DNA of 42,332 nucleotides from CAVPDA01 sp963702495 (GCA_963702495.1 CAVPDA010000008.1:1-42332), one strand, 5' to 3'; numbered from the stretch's first letter, positions 30,558 through 40,175 are shown. Translations and numbers: made by a program. Notes: a model not told the origin generated them from the sequence alone.

Positions 30558-32180
30558 ATGCTCGGCCAGATGATGCACATGCCGCTGCTGATCTCGGCGC
30601 TGATCCGGCACGCGGACATCAACCACGGCGATACCGAAATCGTCTCGCGCCTGTCCGAAGGCGGAGTGTTTCGCTATACCTACCGTGACGCCCACCGCCG
30701 CGCCCGGCAACTGGCGCGGGCCCTGACCACCCTCGGCGTAGGCAGCGGCGAGCGGGTCGGCACCCTGGCCTGGAACAATCACCGGCATTTCGAGATCTAC
30801 TACGCGGTTTCCGGCATGGGGGCGGTGTGCCATACCATCAATCCGCGCCTGTTTCCCGAGCAGATCGCCTACATCATCAACCACGCCGAAGACAGCTACA
30901 TCTTCTGCGACGTCACCTTCGCCCAACTGGTCGAAACCGTCGCGCCGCTGTGTCCGCAGGTGAAGGGCTGGGTGGCGATGACCGACCGCGCCCACATGCC
31001 GAAGTGCAAGATCGAGGTCCTCTGCTACGAGGACCTGGTCGGCGAAGCCGCGGACGATTTCGACTGGCCGGAGCTGGACGAGAACGCCGCCTCCTCCCTC
31101 TGCTACACCTCGGGCACGACGGGCAAACCCAAGGGCGTGATCTATTCCCACCGCTCCACCGTGTTGCACGCCTACGCCGCCTGCCTGCCGGATTCGATGG
31201 GGCTGTCGGCCCGGGACACCGCCTGCCCGGTGGTGCCGATGTTCCATGTCAATGCCTGGGGCATGCCCTACGGCGCGGCATTGACGGGCTGCCGGCTGGT
31301 CCTGCCCGGCGCGAATCTGGACGGCCACAGCCTGTACGACCTGTTCGAGAACGAGAAGGTCACGTTCTCCGCCGGCGTGCCGACGATCTGGCTCGGGCTG
31401 CTGCAGTACCTGCAGGTGCGCGGCCTGCGCCTGTCGACCCTGGCGCGCATCATCATCGGCGGTTCCGCCGCCCCGCCTGCCCTGATCCGGACCTTCGGCG
31501 ACGTTTACGGCGTGGATGTGTTCCATGCCTGGGGCATGACCGAAATGAGCCCCCTGGGCACGGTCAATTCGCTCAAGCGCAAGCACCTTTCCCTGCCCGA
31601 GGGCAGCCAGGACCGCGTGCGCGCCAAGCAGGGACGTCCCATCTTCGGCATGGACATGAAGATCGTGGACGGCGAACACCGGGAGCTGCCGCGCGACGGC
31701 AAGGCCTTCGGCGACCTGCTGGTACGCGGTCCCTGGGTCGTGTCGAGTTATTTCAAGGGCGACGGCGGCGAAATCCTGGAGGACGGCTGGTTCCCCACCG
31801 GCGATGTCGCCACCATCGACGACGACGGCTACATGCAGATCACCGATCGTTCCAAGGATGTGATCAAGTCGGGCGGCGAATGGATCAGTTCCATCGACCT
31901 GGAGAATCTCGCCGTCGGCCACCCGGCCGTGGCGGAAGCGGCGGTCATCGGCGTGCCCCATCCGCGCTGGGACGAGCGGCCGCTGCTGGTGGTGATGCTG
32001 AAGGAAGGCCGCAGCACCACGCGCGAAGAGCTGCTCGATTTCATGCGCGGCAAGGTCGCCAAATGGTGGCTGCCGGACGACGTGGTGTTCGTCGCCGATC
32101 TTCCCCACACCGCCACCGGCAAACTGTCGAAGATGAGGCTGCGGGAGCAGTTCAAGGCCTACAAGCTGCCGACGGCCTGA
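30558..32180 (+). CDS. Acyl-CoA ligase (AMP-forming), medium/long chain type
   Basis: This 540-aa ANL-family enzyme activates fatty or related acids to CoA thioesters. The P-loop is YTSGTTGKPKGVIYSH (about residues 190-205). VPMFHVNAWGMPYGAALTG resembles the AlkK/medium-chain ligases. The adenylate motif WGMTEMSP, the hinge region TGDVATIDDDGYMQITDRSK and the catalytic Lys region PHTATGKLSKMRLRE are intact. ATG 30558 follows gggggagg; the longer frame from 30510 is rejected. It probably feeds beta-oxidation or the PHA precursor pool together with the preceding dehydrogenase. Substrate range not determinable. Confidence 0.92.
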   Translation: MLGQMMHMPLLISALIRHADINHGDTEIVSRLSEGGVFRYTYRDAHRRARQLARALTTLGVGSGERVGTLAWNNHRHFEIYYAVSGMGAVCHTINPRLFPEQIAYIINHAEDSYIFCDVTFAQLVETVAPLCPQVKGWVAMTDRAHMPKCKIEVLCYEDLVGEAADDFDWPELDENAASSLCYTSGTTGKPKGVIYSHRSTVLHAYAACLPDSMGLSARDTACPVVPMFHVNAWGMPYGAALTGCRLVLPGANLDGHSLYDLFENEKVTFSAGVPTIWLGLLQYLQVRGLRLSTLARIIIGGSAAPPALIRTFGDVYGVDVFHAWGMTEMSPLGTVNSLKRKHLSLPEGSQDRVRAKQGRPIFGMDMKIVDGEHRELPRDGKAFGDLLVRGPWVVSSYFKGDGGEILEDGWFPTGDVATIDDDGYMQITDRSKDVIKSGGEWISSIDLENLAVGHPAVAEAAVIGVPHPRWDERPLLVVMLKEGRSTTREELLDFMRGKVAKWWLPDDVVFVADLPHTATGKLSKMRLREQFKAYKLPTA

Positions 32181-32296
32181 GAGGTTGTGAATAGATGTAC
32201 TGCGCGACCTGCGCCTTGCCCTCGGGCCGCTCGCTACGATTCCTTCACAATCTCTGAGGCCGCGCGGTCGCCGTCCCGGCCCGGCCCTCGGCGGGC

Positions 32297-33286
32297 CTAC
32301 CCTCCGCTCCCGGCCAGGGAAGCCTGCTTCCGCTCCCAGGCCCAGGCGTGGGCGACGATGGTATCGAGATCGGCGAAACGCGGCGCCCAGCGCAGCACCT
32401 CCCGCGCGCTGCGCGAATCGGCCACCAGCCGCGCCGGATCGCCCTCGCGTCGCGGCGCGTCGATGGCACGCACCGTGCGGCCGGTGACGCGCTCCACGCT
32501 GTCGATCACTTCCTGCACCGAGAATCCGTTGCCGTTGCCGAGATTGAACTGGGCGCTGGCGCCGCCCGCGGCGAGATAATCGATCGCCTTGAGATGCGCC
32601 TCGCACAGATCGACGATGTGGATGTAGTCGCGGATGCAGGTGCCGTCGGGCGTGTCGTAATCGCGGCCGAAGATCTGGATCGAAGGACGGCGGCCGGATG
32701 CCACCTGCAGCAGCAGCGGAATCAGATGCGTCTCGGGCTCGTGCCGCTCGCCCAGCAGGCCGTCCGGGTCGGCGCCGGCGGCATTGAAATAGCGCAGGCA
32801 CACGGATTTCAGACCATAGGCGCGGTCGAAATCCGCCAGTGTCTGCTCCACCATCTGCTTCGACAAGCCGTAGGGGTTGATCGGACGCTTGGGATGGCCC
32901 TCGTCGATCGGCACGTAGTCGGGCTCGCCGAAAATCGCCGCCGTGGATGAGAAGATGAAGCGCATCACGCCAGGCTCGATCATGGCTTCGAGCAGGTTGA
33001 GGGTGTTGGCGTAGTTGTTGCGGTAGTACTTCGCCGGCGCCCGCACCGACTCACCCACCTGGATGTAGCTGGCGAAGTGCATCACCGCGTCGAAGGGGCT
33101 GCGAAACACCAGATCGAGGGCGGCGCGGTCGGCCAGATCCACCTCCATCAACTGGCCGCCGAGGACCGCGTCGCGGAAACCGGTGGACAGATTGTCCAGC
33201 GTGACGGCCTGGTGGCCGCGCTCCAGCAGCAGCTTCACCATGTGGGAACCGATATAGCCCGCGCCGCCCACCACCAGAATCCGCAT
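32297..33286 (-). CDS. galE: UDP-glucose 4-epimerase
   Basis: This 329-aa extended short-chain dehydrogenase interconverts UDP-glucose and UDP-galactose. The NAD motif is GGAGYIGSH. The active Ser lies in FSSTAAIFGEPDYVP and the Tyr-x3-Lys in NPYGLSKQMVEQ. The family end FNLGNGNGFSVQEVI is present. ATG 33286 is chosen because ggggag lies at the right distance; ATG 33292 is too close to it. It is the last gene of the nucleotide-sugar operon and lies 44 bp after manC. Confidence 0.94.
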   Translation of the reverse strand: MRILVVGGAGYIGSHMVKLLLERGHQAVTLDNLSTGFRDAVLGGQLMEVDLADRAALDLVFRSPFDAVMHFASYIQVGESVRAPAKYYRNNYANTLNLLEAMIEPGVMRFIFSSTAAIFGEPDYVPIDEGHPKRPINPYGLSKQMVEQTLADFDRAYGLKSVCLRYFNAAGADPDGLLGERHEPETHLIPLLLQVASGRRPSIQIFGRDYDTPDGTCIRDYIHIVDLCEAHLKAIDYLAAGGASAQFNLGNGNGFSVQEVIDSVERVTGRTVRAIDAPRREGDPARLVADSRSAREVLRWAPRFADLDTIVAHAWAWERKQASLAGSGG

Positions 33287-33329
33287 GCTCATCTCCCCGG
33301 CGTCGATGCCACGAACCTGGCCGCCCCAG

Positions 33330-34794
33330 TCATCCCCGCCCGTAGGTGTCCTGGAAGCGCACGATGTCGTCCTCGCCGAGGTAGGCGCCGGACTGCACTT
33401 CGATGATCTCCAGCGGCACCTTGCCCGGGTTCTCCAGGCGGTGCCGGATGCCGATGGGGATGTAGGTGGACTGGTTCTCCGACAGCAGGAACTGCTCGTC
33501 GCCGCGCGTGACGCGCGCGGTGCCCCGCACCACCACCCAGTGCTCGGCGCGGTGGTGATGCATCTGCAGCGAGAGCGCGGCGCCGGGGTGCACGACGATG
33601 CGCTTGACCTGGAAGCGCTCGCCGTCGTCGATGCTGTCGTAATAGCCCCAGGGGCGGTGGATCTTGCGGTGGGCCGACACCTCCGCGCGCCCGCTGCGCT
33701 TCAGAGCTTCGACGATCTTCTTCACTTCCTGCGTCTTGTCCTTGGCCGCCACCATCACGGCGTCCGGCGTCTCGACCACCACCAGTCCGCTCAGGCCGAC
33801 ACAGGCCACCAGCCGCCCGTTGGAGATGGCCAGCGTGTCGCGCGTGTCGTGCACCATCACGTCGCCCTGCAGGACGTTGCCGTGCTCGTCCTTGTCGCGG
33901 ACGCTCCACAGGGCATCCCAGGCGCCGACGTCGGACCAGCCGGCGGAAAGCGGAATCACCACCGCCCGCCGCGAGCCGTCGGCGCCCGCGCCGGTCACCT
34001 TCTCCATCACGGCGTAGTCGATCGAGTCGGCGGGACAGGCGGCGAACGCTTCCTTGTCCACGCGCAGGAAATCGCGGTCCTGCTGCGGGGCGGCGATCGC
34101 CCGGCGGCAGGCCTCCAGAATGTCGGGACGGTGCCTGCCGATTTCTGTCAGCCAGGCGGACGCCTGCATGACGAAGATGCCGCTGTTCCAGAAGTACTCG
34201 CCCGAGTCGACGTATCCCTGCGCCGTCGCTTGGTCCGGTTTCTCCACGAAGCGATCGAGGACGAAGGCATGACCATGGGACAGGCCCGTCACCGGGACGC
34301 CGCGCCGGATGTAGCCGTAGCCGGTCTCGGGCGTAGCCGGCGCGATGCCGAAGGTGACCAGCGCGCCCTGCTCCGCCAGCCCGGCGGCGCTGCGCAGCGC
34401 CGCGCGAAAGGCGCGGCCGTCGCGGATGACATGGTCCGCCGGCATCACCGCCAGCACCGGATCGCGCCCCTCGGCGCTGGCGTAGAGCGCGGCCAGGGTG
34501 AGGGCCGGCGCCGTGTTGCGCCCGACCGGCTCGAGGATGATGGCCTGCGCCGGCTTCCCCGCCAGGCGCAACTGCTCGGCGACGATGAAGCGGTATTCCT
34601 CGTTCGAAACGATGATCGGCGCCAGCTCGTTGAGGCGATCTTCGCCCGGTTCGGCGTCCCAGCGCAGCACCGTGTCCTGCAGCATCGTATGCTCGCCGCA
34701 CAGCGGGCAGCAGCTGCTTCGGATGCTGCTCGCGGGACAGCGGCCACAGGCGCGTGCCGGAGCCGCCGGAAAGAATGACGGGTTGGATCAGCAT
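33330..34794 (-). pseudogene. manC: Mannose-1-phosphate guanylyltransferase / mannose-6-phosphate isomerase, one frameshift
   Basis: This bifunctional enzyme for GDP-mannose would be 487 aa. The N-terminus from ATG 34794 is LSGGSGTRLWPLSREQHPKQ in one frame. The rest (from about residue 33, HTMLQDTVLRWDAEPGEDRL) is in another. One extra C in a run of three (34705-34707) explains it, because removing it restores LLPLCGEHTMLQD exactly. The other signatures (PVGRNTAPALTLAAL, MPADHVI, FVEKP, WNSGIF, and the cupin-like isomerase domain with MHHHRAEHWVVV) are intact. An uninterrupted frame starts only at 34685, without the pyrophosphorylase loop. Either a sequencing error or a recent inactivating mutation. 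Confidence 0.9.
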
Positions 34795-34823
34795 GGTTCT
34801 GCCAGTCGAGATAAGGCAATCGG

Positions 34824-35846
34824 TCAGGATGATGGGTTGGCGCCGCGGTAATAGTCGCGGTACCAGATCACGAAGCGGGCGATGCCCTCCTCGATGCCGG
34901 TGTGCGGCGCAAAGCCGGCATCGCATTGCAGCGCATCGATGTCGGCATAGGTGGCGGGGACGTCGCCGTCCTGCATCGGCAGAAAGCGCTTCTCCGCCGT
35001 CCTGCCCAGGGCCCGCTCCAGGGTCTCGATGAAGCTCATCAGCGCCACCGGCCGGTTGTTGCCGATGTTGTAGATGCGATAGGGAGCATGGCTGCGCGCC
35101 GGATCCGGCGCGGCGGCGTCGAAAGCCGGATCGGCCGCGGCCGTTCGGTCGAGCACCCGCAGCACGCCTTCGACGATGTCGTCGATGTAGGTGAAGTCGC
35201 GCTTCATGTCGCCGTGATTGAAGACCTCGATCGGACGTCCCGCCAAAATCGCATTGGTGAACGAGAAGTAGGCCATGTCCGGCCGCCCCCACGGGCCATA
35301 CACGGTGAAGAAGCGCAGCCCGGTGGTCGGCAGGCCGTAGAGATGGCTGTAGGTATGCGCCATCAGCTCGTTCGATTTCTTGGTGGCGGCATAGAGGCTG
35401 ACCGGGTGATCCACGTTGTCGTGCTCGGAAAAAGGCATGCGCAAGTTGCCGCCATACACGCTGGAGCTGCTGGCATAGACCAGATGGGCGACGCCGTTGT
35501 GACGGCAGCCCTCGAGCACGTTGAGGAAGCCCACGACATTGCTCTCCACATAGGCGTGGGGATTCTTCAGCGAATAGCGCACGCCGGGCTGGGCGGCGAG
35601 GTGGACGACGCGATCGAAGCGCTCCGCCGCGAACAATCGCTCGACCGCGCCGCGCTCGGCGAGATCGAGCCGGACGAAGCGAAAGCCGCGCCGCGGCGCC
35701 AACTGCTCCAGCCGCGCCTGCTTCAACCCGACATCATAGTAATCGTTGAGGTTGTCGACCCCGACCGCCTCGTCGCCGCGCTCCAGCAGACGCTGCGCGA
35801 CGTGCATGCCGATGAAACCGGCCGCGCCGGTGACAAGGATTTTCAT
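34824..35846 (-). CDS. NAD-dependent epimerase, UDP-glucuronate 4-epimerase-like
   Basis: This 340-aa extended short-chain dehydrogenase has GAAGFIGMHVAQRLLERGDE at the NAD site. DNLNDYYDVGLKQARL and LAAQPGVRYSLKNPHAYVES, both typical of UDP-glucuronate epimerases (CapI/WbnF-like), follow. The active Ser is in YASSSSVYGGN and the Tyr/Lys in LYAATKKSNELMAH. Substrate contacts lie in RFFTVYGPWGRPDMAYF. ATG 35846 is chosen; the extension to 35927 looks non-coding. It probably makes UDP-galacturonate for the polysaccharide. Confidence 0.92.
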   Translation of the reverse strand: MKILVTGAAGFIGMHVAQRLLERGDEAVGVDNLNDYYDVGLKQARLEQLAPRRGFRFVRLDLAERGAVERLFAAERFDRVVHLAAQPGVRYSLKNPHAYVESNVVGFLNVLEGCRHNGVAHLVYASSSSVYGGNLRMPFSEHDNVDHPVSLYAATKKSNELMAHTYSHLYGLPTTGLRFFTVYGPWGRPDMAYFSFTNAILAGRPIEVFNHGDMKRDFTYIDDIVEGVLRVLDRTAAADPAFDAAAPDPARSHAPYRIYNIGNNRPVALMSFIETLERALGRTAEKRFLPMQDGDVPATYADIDALQCDAGFAPHTGIEEGIARFVIWYRDYYRGANPSS

Positions 35847-35928
35847 GGAAGGGCGTGGTTGGTTGGGTTGTCCGAATGCCGCAGGCCGGCCCCGCAAGAC
35901 GCGTCCGGGGCCCGACCGGATGCGCATC

Positions 35929-36834
35929 TTATCTCATGTGGGCGGCCAGCTCGGCCATCACCAGCTCCAGGCAACGTTCCCAGCCCGGCAGTCGCAGGCC
36001 GAACCGGGCCATGAGCCGATCGCAGCACAGGCGCGAGTTGAGCGGGCGGCGCGCCGGCAGCGGGTAGTCGGCGGAGGCGATCGGCGTAACGGTACCGGCT
36101 CGCACCGGCCCCAGGGCCGGCAGGCCGCGCGCCAGATCGACGATGCGCGCCGCGAAACCGTGCCAACTGGTCGCCCCCTGTGCGCTCAGGTGATGGAGGC
36201 CGGACGCGAAGCGCCCCGCCCGCCTCTCCTCGATGCTCTGCTTCAGCGCCAGGGTGGTCACGTCGGCGATGAGCCGGGCGCAGGTCGGCGCCCCCACCTG
36301 GTCGGCGACGATGCGCAGCTCGTCGCGCTCGGCGGCCAGGCGCAGGATGGTGTGCAGGAAATTTCGGCCGCGCGCCGCATAGACCCAGCTCGTGCGAAAG
36401 ATCAGGTGGTCCGCCGCGGAGGAGCGCACTGCCCTCTCCCCCGCCAGCTTGGAACGGCCATAGGCGTTCTGGGGGTTCGCTTCGTCGTCCTCGACGTAGG
36501 CGCCGGGCCTGGTGCCGTCGAACACGTAGTCGGTGGAGTAATGCACGATCAGCGCACCCAGCCGCTGTGCCTCCCCGGCCATCACCGCCGGCGCCTCGGC
36601 GTTGATCGTCATCGCCAGTTCCGGTTCGCGCTCGGCCTGATCCACCGCCGTGTAGGCGGCGGCATTCACGATCACCTGCGGCCGCACCCGGCGCAGGTAA
36701 TCGCGCAAGGCCGCAGGCCGTGCCAGGTCGAACTCGGCCCGCTGCGGAGCCAGGACATCGCCCAGCGGCATGAGGCTGCGGGCCAGTTCCCAGCCCACCT
36801 GACCGCCGCCTCCGGCAAGGAGAATCGTGGTCAC
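35929..36834 (-). CDS. rmlD: dTDP-4-dehydrorhamnose reductase
   Basis: This 301-aa NAD(P)H-dependent enzyme does the last step of dTDP-L-rhamnose synthesis. It has GGGGQVGWELARSL at the N-terminus, VNAAAYTAVDQAE, STDYVFDG and the active site YGRSKLAGERAV (Tyr-x3-Lys), then FRTSWVYAARGRNF. The start is GTG 36834, overlapping the rmlC stop by 4 nt. The frame extends further up only as a shadow of rmlC. Length normal. Confidence 0.95.
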   Translation of the reverse strand: MTTILLAGGGGQVGWELARSLMPLGDVLAPQRAEFDLARPAALRDYLRRVRPQVIVNAAAYTAVDQAEREPELAMTINAEAPAVMAGEAQRLGALIVHYSTDYVFDGTRPGAYVEDDEANPQNAYGRSKLAGERAVRSSAADHLIFRTSWVYAARGRNFLHTILRLAAERDELRIVADQVGAPTCARLIADVTTLALKQSIEERRAGRFASGLHHLSAQGATSWHGFAARIVDLARGLPALGPVRAGTVTPIASADYPLPARRPLNSRLCCDRLMARFGLRLPGWERCLELVMAELAAHMR

Positions 36835-37376
36835 GGGAACACCTCGGCATCGCCCAGCGCCATGCCCTGGGCATCCTTGGCGGAGAGCACGGGGGCGCCG
36901 GCCAGCGGCCAGGGAATCGCGAGATCCGCATCGTCCCAGCGGAGGCAGCGCTCGTGCTCGGGCGCCCAGTAGTCCGTGGTCTTGTACAAGAACTCGGCGA
37001 ATTCGCTCAGCACCAGGAAGCCGTGGGCGAAGCCCTCGGGAATCCACATCATGCGCTTGTTCTCGGCGGACAGTTCCAGTGCCACATGGCGGCCGAAACG
37101 GCGGGACGCGCGGCGCACATCCACCGCCACGTCCCATACCGCACCCTGCGTCACCCGCACCAGCTTGCCCTGGGGCTGCCGAATCTGATAGTGCAGGCCG
37201 CGCAAGACGCCTTGGGCGGAACGCGAGTGGTTGTCCTGCACGAAATCCACGTCCAGTCCGGTCGCCTGGGCGAAGGCGCGGCGATTGTAGCTCTCGAAGA
37301 AGAAGCCGCGCGCATCGCCGAACACCTTCGGCTCGATGATCAGGACTTCCGGCAGGGCGCTCGGTATGACGTTCAT
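36831..37376 (-). CDS. rmlC: dTDP-4-dehydrorhamnose 3,5-epimerase
   Basis: This 181-aa cupin-type epimerase is the third step of dTDP-L-rhamnose synthesis. DARGFFFESYN, FVQDNHSRSAQGVLRGLHYQ (catalytic His region), VWDVAVDVR, IPEGFAHGFLVLSEFAEFLY (including catalytic Tyr) and the tail for dTDP binding are all present. The normal length is kept. ATG 37376 begins the frame, 78 bp after rmlA. Its stop overlaps the rmlD GTG. Confidence 0.96.
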   Translation of the reverse strand: MNVIPSALPEVLIIEPKVFGDARGFFFESYNRRAFAQATGLDVDFVQDNHSRSAQGVLRGLHYQIRQPQGKLVRVTQGAVWDVAVDVRRASRRFGRHVALELSAENKRMMWIPEGFAHGFLVLSEFAEFLYKTTDYWAPEHERCLRWDDADLAIPWPLAGAPVLSAKDAQGMALGDAEVFP

Positions 37377-37454
37377 TCGACTCTCGGACCTGGAAATTCT
37401 TGTCGGGCGGCCACCGCAACCCGGTTCAGGAAATCGCCGCTCGCTGCACTACGC

Positions 37455-38341
37455 TCAGAACACCCTTTCGTCGAGCAGCCTGAGCAGGTATTGACCGTAG
37501 CTGTTCTTGGCCAGCGGCGCCGCGAGCTTTCGCATCTGTTCCGCGTCGATATAGCCCATGCGATAGGCGATCTCTTCGGGACAGGAGATCTTCAGGCCCT
37601 GCCGCTTCTCGATGGTCTGAATGAATTGCGAGGCGTCGATCAGGGACTCGTGGGTCCCCGTATCCAGCCAGGCATGGCCGCGCCCCATGACGACGACGTT
37701 GAGCGCATTCAATTCCAGATAGCGCCGGTTCACGTCGGTGATTTCCAGCTCGCCCCGCGCCGAGGGCTTGAGCGCCGCCGCGATCTCGATCACCTGGTTG
37801 TCGTAGAAGTAGAGCCCGGTCACGGCATAGCGCGATTTCGGCTTGGCGGGCTTCTCCTCCAGGCTGACGGCGCGGCCTGCGGCATCGAATTCGACCACGC
37901 CATAGCGCTCCGGGTCGGTGACGGCGTAGGCGAACACCGTCGCCCCCGCCTGCCGCAGCGTGGCCGTCTTGAGATCGTCGGCGAACTCGTGGCCGTAGAA
38001 AATGTTGTCGCCCAGCACCAGCGCGCAGGCGTCGCCGATCCGATGAAGTGCCGTCCGATGAGGAATGCCTGGGCCAGACCGTCGGGCGATGCCTGCACCG
38101 CGTAGCGCAGGCTCAGTCCCCACTGGCTGCCGTCGCCCAGCAACTGCTCGAAGCGCGGCGTGTCCTGCGGCGTCGAGATGACGAGAATGTCCCGCATGCC
38201 CGCCAGCATCAGCGTGGACAGCGGGTAATAGATCATCGGCTTGTCGTAGATCGGCAGCAGTTGCTTGGAGACGACCTGGGTCACCGGATACAGACGGGTG
38301 CCGGAGCCGCCGGCAAGGATGATGCCTTTGCGCCTGGTCAT
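37455..38341 (-). pseudogene. rmlA: Glucose-1-phosphate thymidylyltransferase, disrupted by a 5-bp duplication
   Basis: This is the first enzyme of dTDP-rhamnose synthesis. From ATG 38341 the reading is normal: GIILAGGSGTRLYPVTQVVS, then PMIYYPLSTLMLAGMRDILV, up to LIGRHFIG. There a tandem copy of ccgat (38035-38039 and 38040-38044) shifts the frame. Removing one copy joins FIG to DACALVLGDNIFYGHEFADD and restores 293 aa, the usual length. The distal part (EEKPAKPKSRYAVTGLYFYD, DVNRRYL, WLDTGTHESLIDAS) is intact. The product as read would end early after a Trp/Arg-rich tail. The ATG overlaps the rmlB stop by 4 nt. Confidence 0.92.
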
Positions 38342-39414
38342 GGATTTTCCTCCGCGTCCGCACCGTACTGCAGGGCCACCCATTGGCGATAGGCGCCGCT
38401 CTGCACCTGCTCCACCCAGTCGCGGTGTCCGAGGTACCACGCCACCGTCTTGCGAATGCCGGTGCCGAAGGTCTCGGCCGGAAGCCAGCCCAGTTCGCGC
38501 TCGATCTTGCGGGCGTCGATGGCGTAGCGCCGGTCGTGTCCCGGCCGGTCCTTGACGAAGGTGACGAGGCGCTCGTGGGGCGTGACCGGAGACCCGGGGT
38601 GCATTTCGTCGAGCAGCGCGCAGACGGAGCGCACGATGTCGAGGTTCGGCATCTCGTTCCAGCCGCCGATGTTGTAGGTCTCGCCCGTCCGCCCGCGGGC
38701 GAGCACCGTCCGGATCGCCGCACAGTGGTCGCCGACGTATAGCCAGTCGCGCACGTTCATGCCGTCGCCATAGATGGGCAGCGGTTTTCCGGCGATCGCA
38801 TTGGCGATCAGCAGCGGGATCAGTTTCTCGGGGAACTGGAACGGCCCGTAATTGTTCGAGCAGTTGGTGGTCAGCGCAGGCAGGCCGTAGGTATGGTGGT
38901 AGGCCCGCACCAGGTGATCGGATGCCGCCTTGGAAGCGGAATACGGGCTGTTCGGCCGATACGCCGTGGTCTCGGCGAAGGGCGCCTCCTGCGGGCCGAG
39001 CGAACCGTACACCTCGTCGGTCGAGACATGCAGGAAGCGAAAGTCCGCTTTCGCTGCGGCCTCGAGCGCACTCCAGTGGGAGCGCGCCGCTTCGAGCAGG
39101 GCGAAGGTGCCGTCGATGTTGGTCCGGATGAAATCGGCCGGACCGTGGATCGAGCGATCGACATGGCTTTCGGCGGCGAAATGGACGATCGCCCGCGGCC
39201 TGTGCTCGGCCAGGAGCCGCTCCACCCGGGGTCCATCGCAGATGTCGCCGTGCACGAAACGATGCCGGCCGTCGCCGCGCAGCGCCGCCAGATTCTGCAT
39301 GTTGCCGGCGTAAGTCAGTTTGTCTAGATTGACGATCGGTTCGTCGCTATGCTGGAACCAGTCGAGGACAAAGTTGGAGCCGATGAATCCGGCACCGCCG
39401 GTGACGAGGATCAT
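38338..39414 (-). CDS. rmlB: dTDP-glucose 4,6-dehydratase
   Basis: This 358-aa NAD-dependent dehydratase is the second step of dTDP-rhamnose synthesis and the first gene of the operon. It has TGGAGFIGSNFVLDWFQH, HFAAESHVDRSIHGPADFIR, the active-site STDEVYGSL and the Tyr-x3-Lys in YSASKAASDHLVRAYHHTYG. NCSNNYGPFQFPEKLIPLLI and YVGDHCAAI follow. The start ATG 39414 overlaps by 2 nt the divergent ATG of the AlgH-like gene, so promoters of both lie inside each other's 5' coding region. Confidence 0.97.
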   Translation of the reverse strand: MILVTGGAGFIGSNFVLDWFQHSDEPIVNLDKLTYAGNMQNLAALRGDGRHRFVHGDICDGPRVERLLAEHRPRAIVHFAAESHVDRSIHGPADFIRTNIDGTFALLEAARSHWSALEAAAKADFRFLHVSTDEVYGSLGPQEAPFAETTAYRPNSPYSASKAASDHLVRAYHHTYGLPALTTNCSNNYGPFQFPEKLIPLLIANAIAGKPLPIYGDGMNVRDWLYVGDHCAAIRTVLARGRTGETYNIGGWNEMPNLDIVRSVCALLDEMHPGSPVTPHERLVTFVKDRPGHDRRYAIDARKIERELGWLPAETFGTGIRKTVAWYLGHRDWVEQVQSGAYRQWVALQYGADAEENP

Positions 39415-40087
39415 GGAGTGTAGGAACGGAGATGGGCTGCGCGGCCCGCTATTATCTCAGCTAATAGCCGGTTCCGGCATCGCCCTCGCGCTGCTGATGA
39501 TCCTCGGCTCATGGCTCGCGAGCGCCCGCGCCGCCGAAACAGACGGGGCACGCAGCATCCTTCTCGTCGCCTCGAATCGGATCACCGACGCCAGTTTCGA
39601 GCGCAGCGTGGTGCTGGTGACCCGCCACGGCGGCGACGAGCCCATCGGCGTCGTGCTCAATCGTCCCACGGAAGTTCCGCTCAAGGAGGTGTTCGGCGAC
39701 CTAACCGGCTTGGACGCGACACGCGACCGGCTCTTCTTCGGCGGACCGGTATCGCGGCGCATGCTGGTCTTCGTGTTCCGCGCCGAGTCCCGCCCCGAGC
39801 ACAGCGTCGAACTCATGCCCGGCGTCTTCATGAGCCTCGATGCCACGCTGTTGCGCGAACTGCTGCGACGCGACCAGCCTGCGGCCGGGCTGCGCATCTA
39901 CGCCGGCTATGCCGGCTGGACCGCCGGCCAACTGGAGCAGGAAATCACGCGCGGAGACTGGCACGTGATCGAGGCCAGCGCCGAGGTGGTATTCAGCGCC
40001 AAGCCGGAGTCCCTGTGGCAGGAACTCATACGCCGCGCCTCGCTCAAGACGACGCAGGGCGAGGCCGCGCCGCTGCCCGTTGACTGA
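39413..40087 (+). CDS. YqgE/AlgH (UPF0301) family protein with a signal peptide
   Basis: The mature part has the UPF0301 fold signature: SILLVASNRITDASFERSVV, GGDEPIGVVLNRPTEVPLKE, FFGGPVSRRML, and the late RIYAGYAGWTAGQLEQEITR and DWHVIEAS. Most members are cytoplasmic and start near the first strand. This one has a hydrophobic N-terminus (LLSQLIAGSGIALALLMILG) with an A-x-A site (ASARA, about residue 40), so it is probably exported. The start ATG 39413 is inferred and overlaps the divergent rmlB start. ATG 39497 would shorten the signal. Biochemical role of the family is unknown; the name AlgH comes from alginate regulation in Pseudomonas. Confidence 0.85.
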   Translation: MECRNGDGLRGPLLSQLIAGSGIALALLMILGSWLASARAAETDGARSILLVASNRITDASFERSVVLVTRHGGDEPIGVVLNRPTEVPLKEVFGDLTGLDATRDRLFFGGPVSRRMLVFVFRAESRPEHSVELMPGVFMSLDATLLRELLRRDQPAAGLRIYAGYAGWTAGQLEQEITRGDWHVIEASAEVVFSAKPESLWQELIRRASLKTTQGEAAPLPVD

Positions 40088-40175
40088 CCGCACGGGGCGA
40101 GGTGGAAGGAAGATCCTTTCTCCGCTATAGTCGGCGACCTCTGCGCGGCAACGGCGCAACGTCATACGAACGACA

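Noticed and set aside
32278..32297. Hairpin ggcccg/cgggcc between the acyl-CoA ligase and galE as a terminator
   Set aside because: Six-bp stem, eight-base loop and no T-run on either side; too weak to call.
30513..32801. 762-codon minus-strand open frame opposite the acyl-CoA ligase and running into galE
   Set aside because: Shadow frame; the true genes in both places are certain.
33289..35292. 667-codon minus-strand frame through manC
   Set aside because: Only its short part near 34700-34794 is real (the N-terminus of manC before the frameshift). The rest is Arg/Gly-rich shadow.
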